From contig NZ_JACIEM010000002.1 of NCBI RefSeq assembly GCF_014196845.1, positions 434,001-498,000 of the forward strand: DNA of 64,000 nt. Direction: 5' to 3'. The position numbers were made by a program, and so were the translations under genes. Positions 8,758 through 18,279 of this stretch are shown here, piece after piece. This DNA is from Aurantimonas endophytica (lineage in GTDB: Bacteria > Pseudomonadota > Alphaproteobacteria > Rhizobiales > Rhizobiaceae). Below the pieces are notes generated by a model. That model had not been told where the DNA came from, did not search any database, and saw only the letters and a program-made list of their open reading frames with translations. Numbering within the stretch: the stretch's first letter is position 1; every line of letters begins with the position of its first letter.

Positions 8758-8793
8758 GGCGTAGCCTACGGTTCTCATGCGGTGTGTGCACGG

Positions 8794-8799
8794 ACTATA
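8794..8799 (-). promoter_or_regulatory. Candidate -10 element for cydA
   Basis: On the minus strand the sequence reads TATAGT about 37 bases before the chosen cydA ATG. The upstream region is T-rich but has no convincing -35 hexamer at 17 bases. If it is used, transcription would begin near the alternative ATG at 8778, which favours the ATG at 8757. Confidence 0.35.
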
Positions 8800-8972
8800 G
8801 GCGTTGTGCGGCGCGAAAAATAGCACGTTGCGACCATTCGCCGGGGTGGCCTGCAAGGGCGGTGCCGGTTCTGGTGCGCGCCACGGGCGATTGTTTTGGC
8901 TGTTCCTGCTGCTGTCTTGATCGTCGGTTCCGCTGTTATAGAGGCTGAGGATGGTGCAGCGGGAGGCAGGGC

Positions 8973-10259
8973 ATGGACGAGGAGCGAAAGCGGCAGGACC
9001 TGGTGGCGATCTTCCAGGAGGCGGTCGCCGCGGCGCATCCTGCAGGGATACTGGCGCCGCATCTGCCGCCGCCCCCCATCGGTCGCATCGTGATCCTCGC
9101 CGCTGGCAAGGCCGCCGCCTCGATGGCCGCGGCAGCGGTGACCCATTACCGTGACAGCCAGAGCGTGCCCGAAGACCGGTTGGTCGGCCTTGCGGTGACG
9201 CGCGATGGCTACGCGCTGGACGCCGGTCCGATCGCGGTGGTCGAGGCTGGCCATCCGCTGCCCAACGCCAGGGGCCTCGAAGCCACCGGCCGGGTGCTGG
9301 AACTCGCCGGTTCCGCCGGCCCCGACGACCTCGTCCTCGCGCTGATCTCCGGCGGCGGCTCGGCCAACTGGCTGTTGCCGGCCGAAGGCGTCAGCCTTGC
9401 CGACAAGCAGGCGGTGACGCGGGCCTTGCTGCGCAGCGGCGCCGGCATCGGCGAGATCAACTGCGTGCGCAAGCATCTGTCGCAGGTCAAGGGCGGGCGC
9501 CTGGCCGGGGCCTGCGGCGGCGCGCCGCTGGTGACGCTGGCGATCTCGGACGTGCCGGGCGACGATCCGAGCGTCATCGCCTCCGGGCCGACCGTGCCCG
9601 ACGCGACGACGCTGGCCGACGCGCGGGCGATCGTCGAAAGACGCGGCCTCGACCTGCCGGAATCCTGCCGCGCGGCGCTGGCCTCGGACGCCAACGAGAC
9701 GCCGAAGCCAGGCGATCCGGCCTTCGCCGCGACGAATTACACCATCATCGCGACACCGGCGGCTTCGCTCGAGGCCGCGGCGAAGGCGGCTTCGGCGCTT
9801 GGCTACCGCGTCGAAAGCCTCGGCGCCGACGTCGAGGGCGAGGCGCGTGACGTGGCTGCCGAGCATGCCAGGATGGCGCTGGCGGCGAAGGCGCGCGGCG
9901 AGCGCGTCGCGATCCTGTCGGGCGGCGAACTGACGGTGACGATTCGCGGCGAAGGCGAGGGCGGTCCGAACCAGGAATATGCCCTGGCGCTGGCCATCGC
10001 CCTTTCCGGCGCGCCGGACATCGCCGCCCTGTCGGGCGACACCGACGGTACCGATGGCGGTACCGGACTGTCCAGCGACCCCGCCGGCGCCTTTGTCCTG
10101 CCGGACACGCTGGAACGGGCGAAGGCCGCCGGCATCGACCCGGCGGCGTGCCTCGCCGCCAACGATTCCACCCGATTCTTCCGCACCATCGGCGATCTCT
10201 TCGTGCCGGGGCCGACTCACACCAACGTCAACGACTGCCGGATCATCCTGGTCGACTGA
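8973..10259 (+). CDS. Glycerate 2-kinase (MOFRL family)
   Basis: This 428-residue protein phosphorylates glycerate to 2-phosphoglycerate, linking glyoxylate, tartrate or serine-cycle carbon to glycolysis. The N-terminal domain includes IVILAAGKAAASMA at about residues 40-53, LALISGGGSANWLLP near 126-140 and LALISDVPGDDPS near 189. The C-terminal MOFRL domain shows ILSGGELTVTIRG near 314 and GGPNQEYALALA near 330. The length and both domains are complete. A good purine-rich ribosome site (GGGAGGCAGGGC) precedes the ATG. It stands alone between the oxidase operon and the HerA-like ATPase, so the source pathway of glycerate is not given by the neighbours. Confidence 0.92.
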   Translation: MDEERKRQDLVAIFQEAVAAAHPAGILAPHLPPPPIGRIVILAAGKAAASMAAAAVTHYRDSQSVPEDRLVGLAVTRDGYALDAGPIAVVEAGHPLPNARGLEATGRVLELAGSAGPDDLVLALISGGGSANWLLPAEGVSLADKQAVTRALLRSGAGIGEINCVRKHLSQVKGGRLAGACGGAPLVTLAISDVPGDDPSVIASGPTVPDATTLADARAIVERRGLDLPESCRAALASDANETPKPGDPAFAATNYTIIATPAASLEAAAKAASALGYRVESLGADVEGEARDVAAEHARMALAAKARGERVAILSGGELTVTIRGEGEGGPNQEYALALAIALSGAPDIAALSGDTDGTDGGTGLSSDPAGAFVLPDTLERAKAAGIDPAACLAANDSTRFFRTIGDLFVPGPTHTNVNDCRIILVD

Positions 10260-10386
10260 CGGCGTTCCTGTGGACAGAGGCCGGTCTTTGCCGAAGCCCG
10301 GCCAAGCAGCGTGCTAGGGTCGCTCGCAAGACGACGGCGGCTGCGCCCCGTCCGAACCACCTGACCCTCACGCGGAAAGACTGTCC

Positions 10387-11922
10387 ATGACGGTTGCCGT
10401 CGATCTCGGCACGACCCACACCGGCGAACCGGCGGAGCTCGATCTCGAGGAGCTGCTGTCGACGCGCCTGCTCGTCCAGGGCAATTCCGGGTCCGGCAAG
10501 TCGCATCTGCTACGCCGCCTGCTGGAGAAGAGCGCCGGATGGGTGCAACAAGCGGTCATCGATCCGGAGGGCGATTTCGTCACGCTCGCCGAGCGCTACG
10601 GCCACGTCGTCGTCGACGCCAACCGCACGCCGGCGGAACTCACCCGCATCGCCGCTCGGATCCGCGAGCACCGCGCCTCGGTGGTGCTGGATCTCGAAGG
10701 CCTCGACGCGGAAGTGCAGATGCTGTGCGCCGCCGCCTTCCTCAACGGCCTGTTCGATGCCGACCGCGCCCACTGGTTTCCGATGCTGATCGCCGTCGAC
10801 GAGGCGCATCTCTTCGCGCCGGCGATGGCGGGCGAGCATTCCGACGAATCGCGGCGCGCATCGCTGGGCGCGATGACCAATCTGATGTGCCGCGGCCGCA
10901 AACGCGGCCTTGCCGGGGTCATTGCCACACAGCGCCTCGCCAAGCTGGCCAAGAACGTCGCCGCCGAAGCCTCGAACTTCCTGATGGGGCGGACCTTCCT
11001 CGATATCGACATGGCCCGCGCCGCCGATCTCCTCGGCATGGACCGCCGCGCGGCGGAGCGCTTCCGCGATCTCGAGACCGGCAATTTCGTCGCGCTCGGA
11101 CCGGCTCTGTCGCGCCGGCCGGTGGCGATTCGCATCGGCCCGGTGGAAACGGCGGGACGCAGCGGCCGGCCGTCGCTGCTGCCGCTGCCGGAGACGCCGC
11201 GCGCGGCGATGGAGGATCTGATCTTCACCGCCGGGGCCAGCGAGGCGGCACCGGAGCGCCGGCCCGCGCCGCGTCCGCAGGCAGCGCCGGTCGCCACCCG
11301 CGAGCTGATGGAGCGGGTCGCCGCCGCGCCGGCCCTGGCGGCCGCCGTCGAGGCGGTGGACGACGATCCGCGTTCGCCGGAGGAGCGTGCGGCGGCGGTC
11401 GACCAGATCTTCGCCGAGATGCTGGAAGACCCGGACGCAGCGTTCCGCCCCGTCCCGGTGCTCTACCAGGAGTTCCTCACCCACTGCCGGCTGAAGCGGC
11501 TGCGCGGCGTCGAGACCGACATGGCCGCCTTCCGTCGCCGGCTGTCGCTGGCGCGGGCCGGCGTTTCGGCGGAGACCGAGGACGAGGCTTGGCAGGAAGT
11601 GATCGAACGCGCCGGCGACCTGCCGGAGGAGATGCAGGGCGTCTACATGATGCTCGCCCGTGCCGCCCGCGACGGCGCGCAATGCCCCTCGGATGCGGCG
11701 CTTGCCCAGGCCTATGGCAGCCATTCCCCGTCGCGCGGGCGCTTCCTGCTCGGCTTCATGGCCGAGCGCGGGCTGATCACCACCGAGGCGGACTTCCGCG
11801 GAAACCGGGTGGTCAGTATCGCGGGAACGGACTGGCGGACGTGCCTGCCGCAGGTCCGGCTGGATGCGCTGGACGAGGCGCGGGCGCGCCGGGCCGAACG
11901 GCTGGCGCGCGGAACGAGCTGA
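10387..11922 (+). CDS. HerA-like P-loop ATPase (DUF87-type)
   Basis: A 511-residue ATP-binding protein of the HerA/FtsK superfamily. Walker A is GNSGSGKS at residues 32-39 and Walker B is LIAVDEAHLF around 135-144. RGRKRGLAGVIATQRLAKLA near 170-189 fits the sensor/arginine region of HerA-like ATPases. The C-terminal half is Ala- and Arg-rich and unlike characterised domains; a helical region around 395-480 might be winged-helix. No NurA-like nuclease lies beside it, so a role in end resection cannot be claimed. Its stop is six bases from the convergent DUF2585 stop. Confidence 0.8.
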   Translation: MTVAVDLGTTHTGEPAELDLEELLSTRLLVQGNSGSGKSHLLRRLLEKSAGWVQQAVIDPEGDFVTLAERYGHVVVDANRTPAELTRIAARIREHRASVVLDLEGLDAEVQMLCAAAFLNGLFDADRAHWFPMLIAVDEAHLFAPAMAGEHSDESRRASLGAMTNLMCRGRKRGLAGVIATQRLAKLAKNVAAEASNFLMGRTFLDIDMARAADLLGMDRRAAERFRDLETGNFVALGPALSRRPVAIRIGPVETAGRSGRPSLLPLPETPRAAMEDLIFTAGASEAAPERRPAPRPQAAPVATRELMERVAAAPALAAAVEAVDDDPRSPEERAAAVDQIFAEMLEDPDAAFRPVPVLYQEFLTHCRLKRLRGVETDMAAFRRRLSLARAGVSAETEDEAWQEVIERAGDLPEEMQGVYMMLARAARDGAQCPSDAALAQAYGSHSPSRGRFLLGFMAERGLITTEADFRGNRVVSIAGTDWRTCLPQVRLDALDEARARRAERLARGTS

Positions 11923-11928
11923 CCAGGA

Positions 11929-12507
11929 TCAGATATCGACGCCGAACAGCCGCAGCGTGCCGATGACGAAGCCGTCCTTTATGGCGAAGGCGATCGTCGC
12001 CTCGAGCGCGAGAGCGATGAGCACCGTCATCCATGCCGGGAGCTTTGCCGCGGCGAGGAAGCCGAGCGCGACGAACAGCGTGTCGCCGATCGCGTTGAGG
12101 ATGGAATCTCCGAAATAGGGCACCGCGTTCGTGGCGTTGCTGAACAGCTCGATCAGCACCGGCGTGTTCTCCATCGCCTCCCAGGCCGCGCTCGAAGCCA
12201 CCGCCACGACCAGCTTGGCGCCGGTCGCCCAATGCGGCTTCATGGCGTGGACGAAGCCGAAAAGGGCCATTCCGAAGATGACGTGGAGGGCCGAATACCA
12301 GTCGGAGAACTGCTGGCTATTCTCTTCTGCCGTCAGCGCACCCTGCCACAATTCGACGGTGCCGCAGGGACAGACCCAGGGCCGCCCCATCGCCCGCAGC
12401 CAACCCACCATGAACAACAGCAGCACCGCGATCACCGCAGCGCGCCCGAGCAGCGTCGCCACCCGCTCGGGCGCGAGGGAAGCCGATTGCGAGTTCGCGT
12501 CGCTCAT
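11929..12507 (-). CDS. DUF2585 family membrane protein
   Basis: A 192-residue inner-membrane protein, starting MSDANSQSASLAPERVATLL at ATG 12507. The open frame extends another 100 codons upstream, but that part is low-complexity and lies in the crtX promoter region. Four to five hydrophobic segments are visible, and GRPWVCPCGTVELWQG near residue 42 carries the conserved Cys pair. WYSALHVIFGMALFG and EAMENTPVLIELF are further family landmarks. DUF2585 (UPF0314) proteins are widespread in Rhizobiales and have no known function. The gene converges on the HerA-like ATPase and diverges from crtX, 239 bases away. Confidence 0.85.
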   Translation of the reverse strand: MSDANSQSASLAPERVATLLGRAAVIAVLLLFMVGWLRAMGRPWVCPCGTVELWQGALTAEENSQQFSDWYSALHVIFGMALFGFVHAMKPHWATGAKLVVAVASSAAWEAMENTPVLIELFSNATNAVPYFGDSILNAIGDTLFVALGFLAAAKLPAWMTVLIALALEATIAFAIKDGFVIGTLRLFGVDI

Positions 12508-12746
12508 GCGGCGCGGCTCGCGCCACGCGGCCCGAGGACTGGCTGGCGTCTGATGGCCCGGCGTGAGATCAAGGTGCGGCTTTCGAGGCAGGCGTGGCGA
12601 GAGAACGGCAGTGCTGGTTTCGCAATCGTCTCGGGCGCATATGGCGCAAATCGTCGAGCTCGCCAACCGGAAACGGCCGGGGCCGAAAAGCACGCAGGGC
12701 GCAACACTTCCATGACATCGCGTCACGGACGATCGGCGGGTAATCG

Positions 12747-14012
12747 ATGTCACATGTCGTGCTGATCTGCCCCCCGTTTCATAGCCATCTCCGGGTCTTC
12801 GAGGCATTGGGCGGCGAGCTGCTGCGTCGTGGCCATCGCGTGACGTTTCTGCTCAACGCCGGGGCCTCGCCGTCGGCGGGGCCGGCGGGCCTTATGCGCA
12901 GGGAGACGAGCCCCCGCACAGGCCGCGATCTCGATGCCCTGCTGGCCCGCGCCGCCCGGCCGACAGGGCCGCTGGGCATCCTGCGGACCGTCGCCGACGC
13001 CGCCGAACTCACCGACGAACTCTGCCGCGACGGACCGGCGATCCTCAGGGAGATCGGCGCCGATGCGATCGTCGGCGACGCGATGGAGCCGGCAGCCGGC
13101 CTCCTCGCCGCGCATCTCGGACTGCCGCATGTCTCGGTGTCTGCCGCCTTGCCGGTGCATGACGACCCGGCCGTGCCGCTTCCCTTTCTTTCCTGGCCGT
13201 ACGATCCGAGCGAGAAGGGTCTGAAGCGAAACCGCGGCGGCCAGCGTGTCGCGCGCCTCCTGCTCACGCGCCAGCGGCGGACCATCGCGCGCTGGGCGGA
13301 GGCGTTCGGGCTGCGGCCGCATGATGGGCTTGCCGACTGTCTCTCGATGACGGCGCAGATCTCGCAGCTGGTTCCAAGCTTCGATTTTCCCCGCCAGCCC
13401 GCGTCCCATCGCCACATGGTGGGCCCGCTTCGCACGGCCCGGCCCGTGGAAATCGCCAATGACGATGCCGGGGGAAGCCGGCCGCTGGTCTTTGCCTCTC
13501 TCGGAACGTTGCAGGGCCACAGGGCTTCGATCTTTCGTGCCGTGGCGCAGGCATGTCGCGAGCTCGGCGTTCGCTGCGTAATTGCGCATTGCGGCGGCCT
13601 GAGCCCTAGCGAGGCCGGCCGCATCGAGGCCGATCTGGTCACCGACTTCGTGCCGCAGGAGAAGATCCTCCGCAGCGCCTCGGTTTGCGTTACCCATGCC
13701 GGAATGAACACGGTGCTGGATTCCCTGGCGGCGGGCGTGCCGATGCTGGCGGTTCCGATCGCCTTCGATCAGCCCGGGATCGCCGCCCGGATCGTCCATC
13801 ACGGCGTCGGGGAGCGGCTGTCCCGCGTCCTCGTGTCGCCGGGCCGGGTGAAGGCATCTCTTGCTCGGCTGCTCGCAGAGGCTAGTTTCAGGAACAAGGC
13901 GAGCGCCATCGGGCGCGACATCGCGGCATCCGGCGGAGTAGCTCTCGCAGCGGACATCGTGGAGGAGGCGATTCTCGGCAAGCTGTCGCGAATCGGAACA
14001 GGGCGGAACTGA
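12747..14012 (+). CDS. crtX: Zeaxanthin glucosyltransferase CrtX
   Basis: A 421-residue GT-B glycosyltransferase, family 1, predicted to transfer glucose from UDP-glucose to the hydroxyl groups of zeaxanthin. The N-terminus (HVVLICPPFHSHLRVFEALG) fits the acceptor-side fold. THAGMNTVLDSLAAGVPML at about 314-332 is the nucleotide-sugar signature region. It is first in crtX-crtY-crtI-crtB, and its TGA overlaps the crtY ATG (TGATG), so the cluster is translationally coupled. The product assignment leans on this context: with CrtZ encoded nearby, zeaxanthin is the likely acceptor. No clear promoter stands out in the 239 bases upstream. Confidence 0.88.
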   Translation: MSHVVLICPPFHSHLRVFEALGGELLRRGHRVTFLLNAGASPSAGPAGLMRRETSPRTGRDLDALLARAARPTGPLGILRTVADAAELTDELCRDGPAILREIGADAIVGDAMEPAAGLLAAHLGLPHVSVSAALPVHDDPAVPLPFLSWPYDPSEKGLKRNRGGQRVARLLLTRQRRTIARWAEAFGLRPHDGLADCLSMTAQISQLVPSFDFPRQPASHRHMVGPLRTARPVEIANDDAGGSRPLVFASLGTLQGHRASIFRAVAQACRELGVRCVIAHCGGLSPSEAGRIEADLVTDFVPQEKILRSASVCVTHAGMNTVLDSLAAGVPMLAVPIAFDQPGIAARIVHHGVGERLSRVLVSPGRVKASLARLLAEASFRNKASAIGRDIAASGGVALAADIVEEAILGKLSRIGTGRN

Positions 14013-15187
14013 TGAACGGCGGCGCGGACAGAACGATCGACGTCGCCTTTGTCGGCGGCGGGCTGGCGAATGGTCTCGCCGCCTACCGGCTGGCGACGAC
14101 GCGCCCGGATCTGACGATCCGTCTCTTCGAGGCAGGCGCGGCGGTTGGCGGCAACCACACCTGGTCCTATCACGAGGGCGACCTCGGCCCCGGCGGGCAT
14201 GACTGGCTCGCGCCCTTTGTCACTTATCGCTGGAACGCCTACGAAGTGCGGTTCCCGGAACGAAGCCGCCGGGTCGGCACAGGGTATCGCAGCGTCGCGT
14301 CGGAGCGCTTCCGAGAGGTTCTGGAGGCGACGCTGGGCGACGCGATCGAGACGGGCGCGCCGGTCCGCGACGTGAAGCCCGACCGGGTCGTGCTCGACGG
14401 CCGCGTCGTAAAGGCCCGCTGCGTGATCGACGGGCGCGGCCACTCCCCGAGCCCGCATCTGCGGCTCGGCTTCCAGAAATTCCTCGGCCAGGAGATCGAG
14501 CTGACAACGCCGCACGGCCTGCCGCAGCCGATCATCATGGACGCAACCGTCGCCCAGGCCGATGGCTATCGCTTCGTCTACGTCCTGCCGCTGACGCCGA
14601 CCCGGCTGCTCGTCGAGGACACCTACTACGCCGACGGCCCGGATCTCGACGAGGACCGGCTGCGCGGATCGATCGATACGTATCTGAAGGCCCATGGCTG
14701 GGTCGCCCGCACGGTGCTCCGCGAGGAGCGGGGTGTCCTGCCGATCGCCATCGACGGCGATATCGAGGCGTTCTGGGAGGACAAGAACGGCGTTGCGGCC
14801 AGTGGCCTCGCCGCCGGCCTGTTCCATCCGACGACCGGCTATTCGCTGCCCGACGCGGTGCGGCTCGCCGACCTGCTGGCCGGCCTGCCGGAGCTTTCCA
14901 GCGCGGCAGTCTTCGCTGCGACACGCCAGCATGCCGTCGATACGTGGCATTCGCGCGGCTTCTTCCGCATGCTCAACCGGCTGCTGTTCTTCGCCGGGGT
15001 TTCCTCAAAACGGTACAAGATCCTGCAGCATTTCTATCGCCTGCCCGACCCGCTCGTTTCCCGCTTCTACGCGGCGCAGTTGCGGACCTTCGACAAGGTC
15101 AAGATCCTGACCGGCCGCCCGCCCGTGCCCTTCGGCAATGCGCTGAAGGTTCTGGCGCGCCATCGCCTGACCGGGGAGCTGGCATGA
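14012..15187 (+). CDS. crtY: Lycopene beta-cyclase CrtY
   Basis: A 391-residue flavoprotein that cyclises both ends of lycopene to give beta-carotene. The N-terminal dinucleotide-binding motif is DVAFVGGGLANGLAAYRLA at about residues 10-28. GGNHTWSYHEGDLG near 46 and the FYRLPDPLVSRFYAAQLRTF region near the C-terminus are typical of bacterial CrtY. Start and stop both overlap their neighbours (ATG inside the crtX stop region; ATGA with crtI). The length agrees with the family, and no lycopene-cyclase alternative is seen in the window. Confidence 0.95.
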   Translation: MNGGADRTIDVAFVGGGLANGLAAYRLATTRPDLTIRLFEAGAAVGGNHTWSYHEGDLGPGGHDWLAPFVTYRWNAYEVRFPERSRRVGTGYRSVASERFREVLEATLGDAIETGAPVRDVKPDRVVLDGRVVKARCVIDGRGHSPSPHLRLGFQKFLGQEIELTTPHGLPQPIIMDATVAQADGYRFVYVLPLTPTRLLVEDTYYADGPDLDEDRLRGSIDTYLKAHGWVARTVLREERGVLPIAIDGDIEAFWEDKNGVAASGLAAGLFHPTTGYSLPDAVRLADLLAGLPELSSAAVFAATRQHAVDTWHSRGFFRMLNRLLFFAGVSSKRYKILQHFYRLPDPLVSRFYAAQLRTFDKVKILTGRPPVPFGNALKVLARHRLTGELA

Positions 15188-16698
15188 CCGGCTTCGCGAA
15201 CGGCGCTGGCGGCGCCCGGCCGAGCGCCATCGTCGTCGGCTCGGGCTTTGGCGGGCTGGCGCTCGCGATCCGCCTGCAGTCGGCGGGCTTCAGCACCACG
15301 CTGATCGAGAAACGCGACAAGCCCGGTGGGCGGGCCTATGTCTACGAGGATCAGGGCTTTACCTTCGACGCGGGCCCGACGGTGATCACCGATCCGGCCT
15401 CGCTGGAAGAACTCTTCGCGGCCTCGGGCCGACGCATGGCCGACTATGTCGAGCTGCTGCCGGTCTCGCCCTTCTACCAGCTGCGCTGGGAGGACGGCGT
15501 CAGCTTCGACTACGTCAACGACCAGGACTCGCTCGACCGGCAGATCGCCGCCCTCAACCCGGCCGACGTCGCCGGCTACCGCCGCTTCCTCGCCTATTCG
15601 AAGGAAGTCTACCATGAGGGCTACGAGAAGCTCGGCACGGTGCCGTTCCTCTCCTTCCGCGATATGGTTCGCGCCGGGCCGCAGCTCGCGCGGCTGCAGG
15701 CCTGGCGGAGCGTCTATGCCAAGGTTGCCGAATTCATCGAGGAGGAGCATCTCAGGCAGGCCTTCTCGTTCCACTCGCTGCTGGTCGGCGGCAATCCGTT
15801 CGCAACGTCCTCGATCTACGCGCTCATCCATGCGCTGGAGCGCCAGGGCGGCGTCTGGTTCCCGCGCGGAGGCACCGGCGCGCTGGTGCGCGGCCTCGTC
15901 AGGCTGTTCGAGGAGATCGGCGGCCGGATCGAACTGTTGGCGGAAGTCGCCAAGATCGAGGTCGAGGGCGGCCGCGCGAAGGCCGTGCTGCTCAAGGACG
16001 GCAGGCGCTTTGCCGCCGACGTCGTCGCCTCCAATGCCGACGTCGTCCACACCTACGACACGCTGCTGGCCGGGAATGCGCGCGGCAAGGCGGAAGCCAA
16101 GCGGCTCAAGGGCCGGCGCTTCTCGATGTCGCTCTTCGTCATCTATTTCGGCCTGAAGACCCATCGGCCGGACATCCAGCACCACACGGTCTGCTTCGGC
16201 GCGCGCTACCGCGACCTGATCTCCGAGATCTTCAAGGGGCCGAAGCTCGCCGACGATTTCTCGCTCTACATGCACAATCCCTGCGTCACCGATCCGTCGC
16301 TCGCACCGGAGGGCGCCGGCAGCTTCTACGTGCTGTCGCCGGTGCCGCATCTCGGCAATGCCGACATCGACTGGGACGTCGAGGGGCCACGCTACCGCGA
16401 CCGCATCCTCGACTATCTCGAGGAGCGCTACATTCCGAACCTCAAGGCAGACCTCGTGACGAGCCGCATCTTCACCCCGTTCGACTTCCGCGACGAACTC
16501 AACGCGCATGTCGGCTCGGCCTTCTCGCTCGACCCGGTGCTCACCCAGAGCGCCTGGTTCCGGCCGCACAACCGCGACCGCGACATCGCCAATCTGTATC
16601 TGGTGGGGGCGGGGACCCATCCGGGCGCCGGCGTGCCGGGGGTCATCGGCTCGGCCAAGGCGACGGCCGGCCTGATGATCGCCGATGCCGGGCTCTGA
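15184..16698 (+). CDS. crtI: Phytoene desaturase CrtI
   Basis: A 504-residue FAD-dependent desaturase that converts phytoene to lycopene. The FAD-binding motif IVVGSGFGGLALAIRL lies at about residues 17-32, followed by KRDKPGGRAYVYEDQGFTFD. The C-terminal flavin signature is LYLVGAGTHPGAGVPGVIGS near 475-494. The open frame runs further upstream, but ATG 15184 overlaps the crtY stop as ATGA and gives the family N-terminus. As the four-step bacterial desaturase, its product lycopene is the substrate of CrtY. Confidence 0.97.
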   Translation: MTGFANGAGGARPSAIVVGSGFGGLALAIRLQSAGFSTTLIEKRDKPGGRAYVYEDQGFTFDAGPTVITDPASLEELFAASGRRMADYVELLPVSPFYQLRWEDGVSFDYVNDQDSLDRQIAALNPADVAGYRRFLAYSKEVYHEGYEKLGTVPFLSFRDMVRAGPQLARLQAWRSVYAKVAEFIEEEHLRQAFSFHSLLVGGNPFATSSIYALIHALERQGGVWFPRGGTGALVRGLVRLFEEIGGRIELLAEVAKIEVEGGRAKAVLLKDGRRFAADVVASNADVVHTYDTLLAGNARGKAEAKRLKGRRFSMSLFVIYFGLKTHRPDIQHHTVCFGARYRDLISEIFKGPKLADDFSLYMHNPCVTDPSLAPEGAGSFYVLSPVPHLGNADIDWDVEGPRYRDRILDYLEERYIPNLKADLVTSRIFTPFDFRDELNAHVGSAFSLDPVLTQSAWFRPHNRDRDIANLYLVGAGTHPGAGVPGVIGSAKATAGLMIADAGL

Positions 16699-16705
16699 GG
16701 CAGCG

Positions 16706-17689
16706 ATGTCGGTTTTCACGCCCCTGTCCCTACCGCTCGATCCGGCCGCACGTGCGGACCTCGCCGCCATGGCGGAGGACGCCATCGCCAGAGGGTCGAA
16801 GAGCTTTGCCGCCGCCGCCAAGCTCTTCGACCCGGAGACACGGCGCAGCGCGATGATGCTCTATGCCTGGTGCCGGCATTGCGACGACGCGATCGATGGA
16901 CAGGTGTTGGGCTTCGCGCGACGGCCCGATCTCGAGGCCTCGCGGCCGGACGAGCGCATGGCGAAGCTGGAGAGCGAGACGCTTGCGGCGCTGGCGGGTC
17001 GGCCGACCAGCGATCCCTGCTTCAAGGCGATCGGCGACGTCGCGGCACGGCACCGGCTGCCGCCGGAACTGCTGGTTCAGCACCTTGCCGGCTACCGGAT
17101 GGACGTCGAGGGTCGGCGCTACGAGACGATCGCCGACACGCTCGACTATTGCTACCACGTCGCCGGCGTGGTCGGCGTCATGATGTCGATGGTCATGGGC
17201 GTGCGGGAGGAGGCGACGCTCGACCGGGCCTCCGATCTCGGCATCGCCTTCCAGCTGACCAACATCGCGCGCGACATCGTCGAGGACGCGCGCGCCGGCC
17301 GGATCTATTTGCCGGAGGAGTGGCTGGCGGAAGCCGATCTTCGCCCCGGCGATGTCGTCGATCCGCGCCAGCGCCCGGTCGTGGCGCTGCTGGCGAACCG
17401 GCTGGTCGATCTAGCAGAGCCGTATTACGCCTCGGCGTTCCATGGCCTGAAGGACTTGCCGCCCCGCTCTGCATGGGCGGTCGCCACGGCCCACGGCGTC
17501 TACCGGGAAATCGGCTTGCAGGTGAAGGCGCTGGGCGCTTCGGCCTGGGACCAGCGCGTTTCCACCGGCCGTCGCCAGAAGCTTCGCCATGTCACGCTCG
17601 GCGCCGCAAGGGCAGCGATGTCGCGCCGCGCCAAGCCGCAGCCGCGCTCGGCGGCTCTCTGGACCAGGCCGCGGCTCGGCGACGCTTAA
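16706..17689 (+). CDS. crtB: Phytoene synthase CrtB
   Basis: A 327-residue squalene/phytoene synthase that condenses two geranylgeranyl diphosphates into phytoene. The two Asp-rich motifs are visible: WCRHCDDAIDGQ at about 53-64 and LTNIARDIVEDARAGRIYLP at about 185-204. I use ATG 16706, seven bases after the crtI stop and preceded by GAGGCAG; another in-frame ATG at 16685 would overlap crtI. It is the last gene of the crtXYIB operon and converges with crtZ across 48 bases with no obvious terminator. Confidence 0.95.
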   Translation: MSVFTPLSLPLDPAARADLAAMAEDAIARGSKSFAAAAKLFDPETRRSAMMLYAWCRHCDDAIDGQVLGFARRPDLEASRPDERMAKLESETLAALAGRPTSDPCFKAIGDVAARHRLPPELLVQHLAGYRMDVEGRRYETIADTLDYCYHVAGVVGVMMSMVMGVREEATLDRASDLGIAFQLTNIARDIVEDARAGRIYLPEEWLAEADLRPGDVVDPRQRPVVALLANRLVDLAEPYYASAFHGLKDLPPRSAWAVATAHGVYREIGLQVKALGASAWDQRVSTGRRQKLRHVTLGAARAAMSRRAKPQPRSAALWTRPRLGDA

Positions 17690-17737
17690 TTCAGGGCAGG
17701 GACTGAAAGGCTCATTGGCCGTCCATTCGCAGCGGAA

Positions 17738-18274
17738 TCAGTGTCTTGTGGCGCTGGCGTCGGTTCCGCTCTCGCCACGCCGCTCCGCCGCGACCGTGCC
17801 TTCGGTGCGCAGCTGCCGGGTCAGCTTGTCGATCGGCGGGGCGTAGAGGAAGCCGAAGGAGACGCCGCCATCCTTGCCCTTGACCGCGTGGTGCAGACGG
17901 TGCGCCTGCACCAGGCGCTTTGCGTAGCCCTTATGCGGGATGTGCCGGAACGGCCAGCGCTGGTGCACCAGCCCGTCATGGACGATGAAGTAGAACGCGC
18001 CGTAGAGCGTGATGCCCGTCGCCACCGCGCCGACCAGCGGGTAGCCGTAGTTGGCGATGACGAAGAGCAGGATCGCGAAGGCGGCGAAGACCACCGCGTA
18101 GAGATCGTTCTTCTCGAACCAGCCTTCGCGTTCCTCGTGATGCGACTGGTGCCAGCCCCAGCCCCAGCTGTGCATGATGTATTTGTGCGCAGCCCAGGCG
18201 AAGACTTCCATTCCGAGGAAGACCGCGAAGGCGATGGCCACCAGTACCGGCCAGTCCGTCATGTTCATGCCCAT
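17738..18274 (-). CDS. crtZ: Beta-carotene hydroxylase CrtZ
   Basis: A 178-residue di-iron membrane hydroxylase that adds 3- and 3'-hydroxyls to beta-carotene, giving zeaxanthin. The His clusters that bind iron are clear: HKYIMH (about 30-35), HQSHHEEREGW (about 42-52), FIVHDGLVHQRWPF (about 93-106) and HRLHHAVKGKDGG (about 122-134). I start at ATG 18274 (MGMNMTDW); two in-frame ATGs follow within five codons. It lies five bases downstream of crtE on the minus strand. A much longer open frame in the same phase is a shadow running through crtE. Confidence 0.93.
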   Translation of the reverse strand: MGMNMTDWPVLVAIAFAVFLGMEVFAWAAHKYIMHSWGWGWHQSHHEEREGWFEKNDLYAVVFAAFAILLFVIANYGYPLVGAVATGITLYGAFYFIVHDGLVHQRWPFRHIPHKGYAKRLVQAHRLHHAVKGKDGGVSFGFLYAPPIDKLTRQLRTEGTVAAERRGESGTDASATRH

Positions 18275-18279
18275 CCTGC

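Noticed and set aside
8758-8972. FNR box for the oxidase operon
   Set aside because: Only a single TTGAT half-site is present (near 8918); no TTGAT-N4-ATCAA was found.
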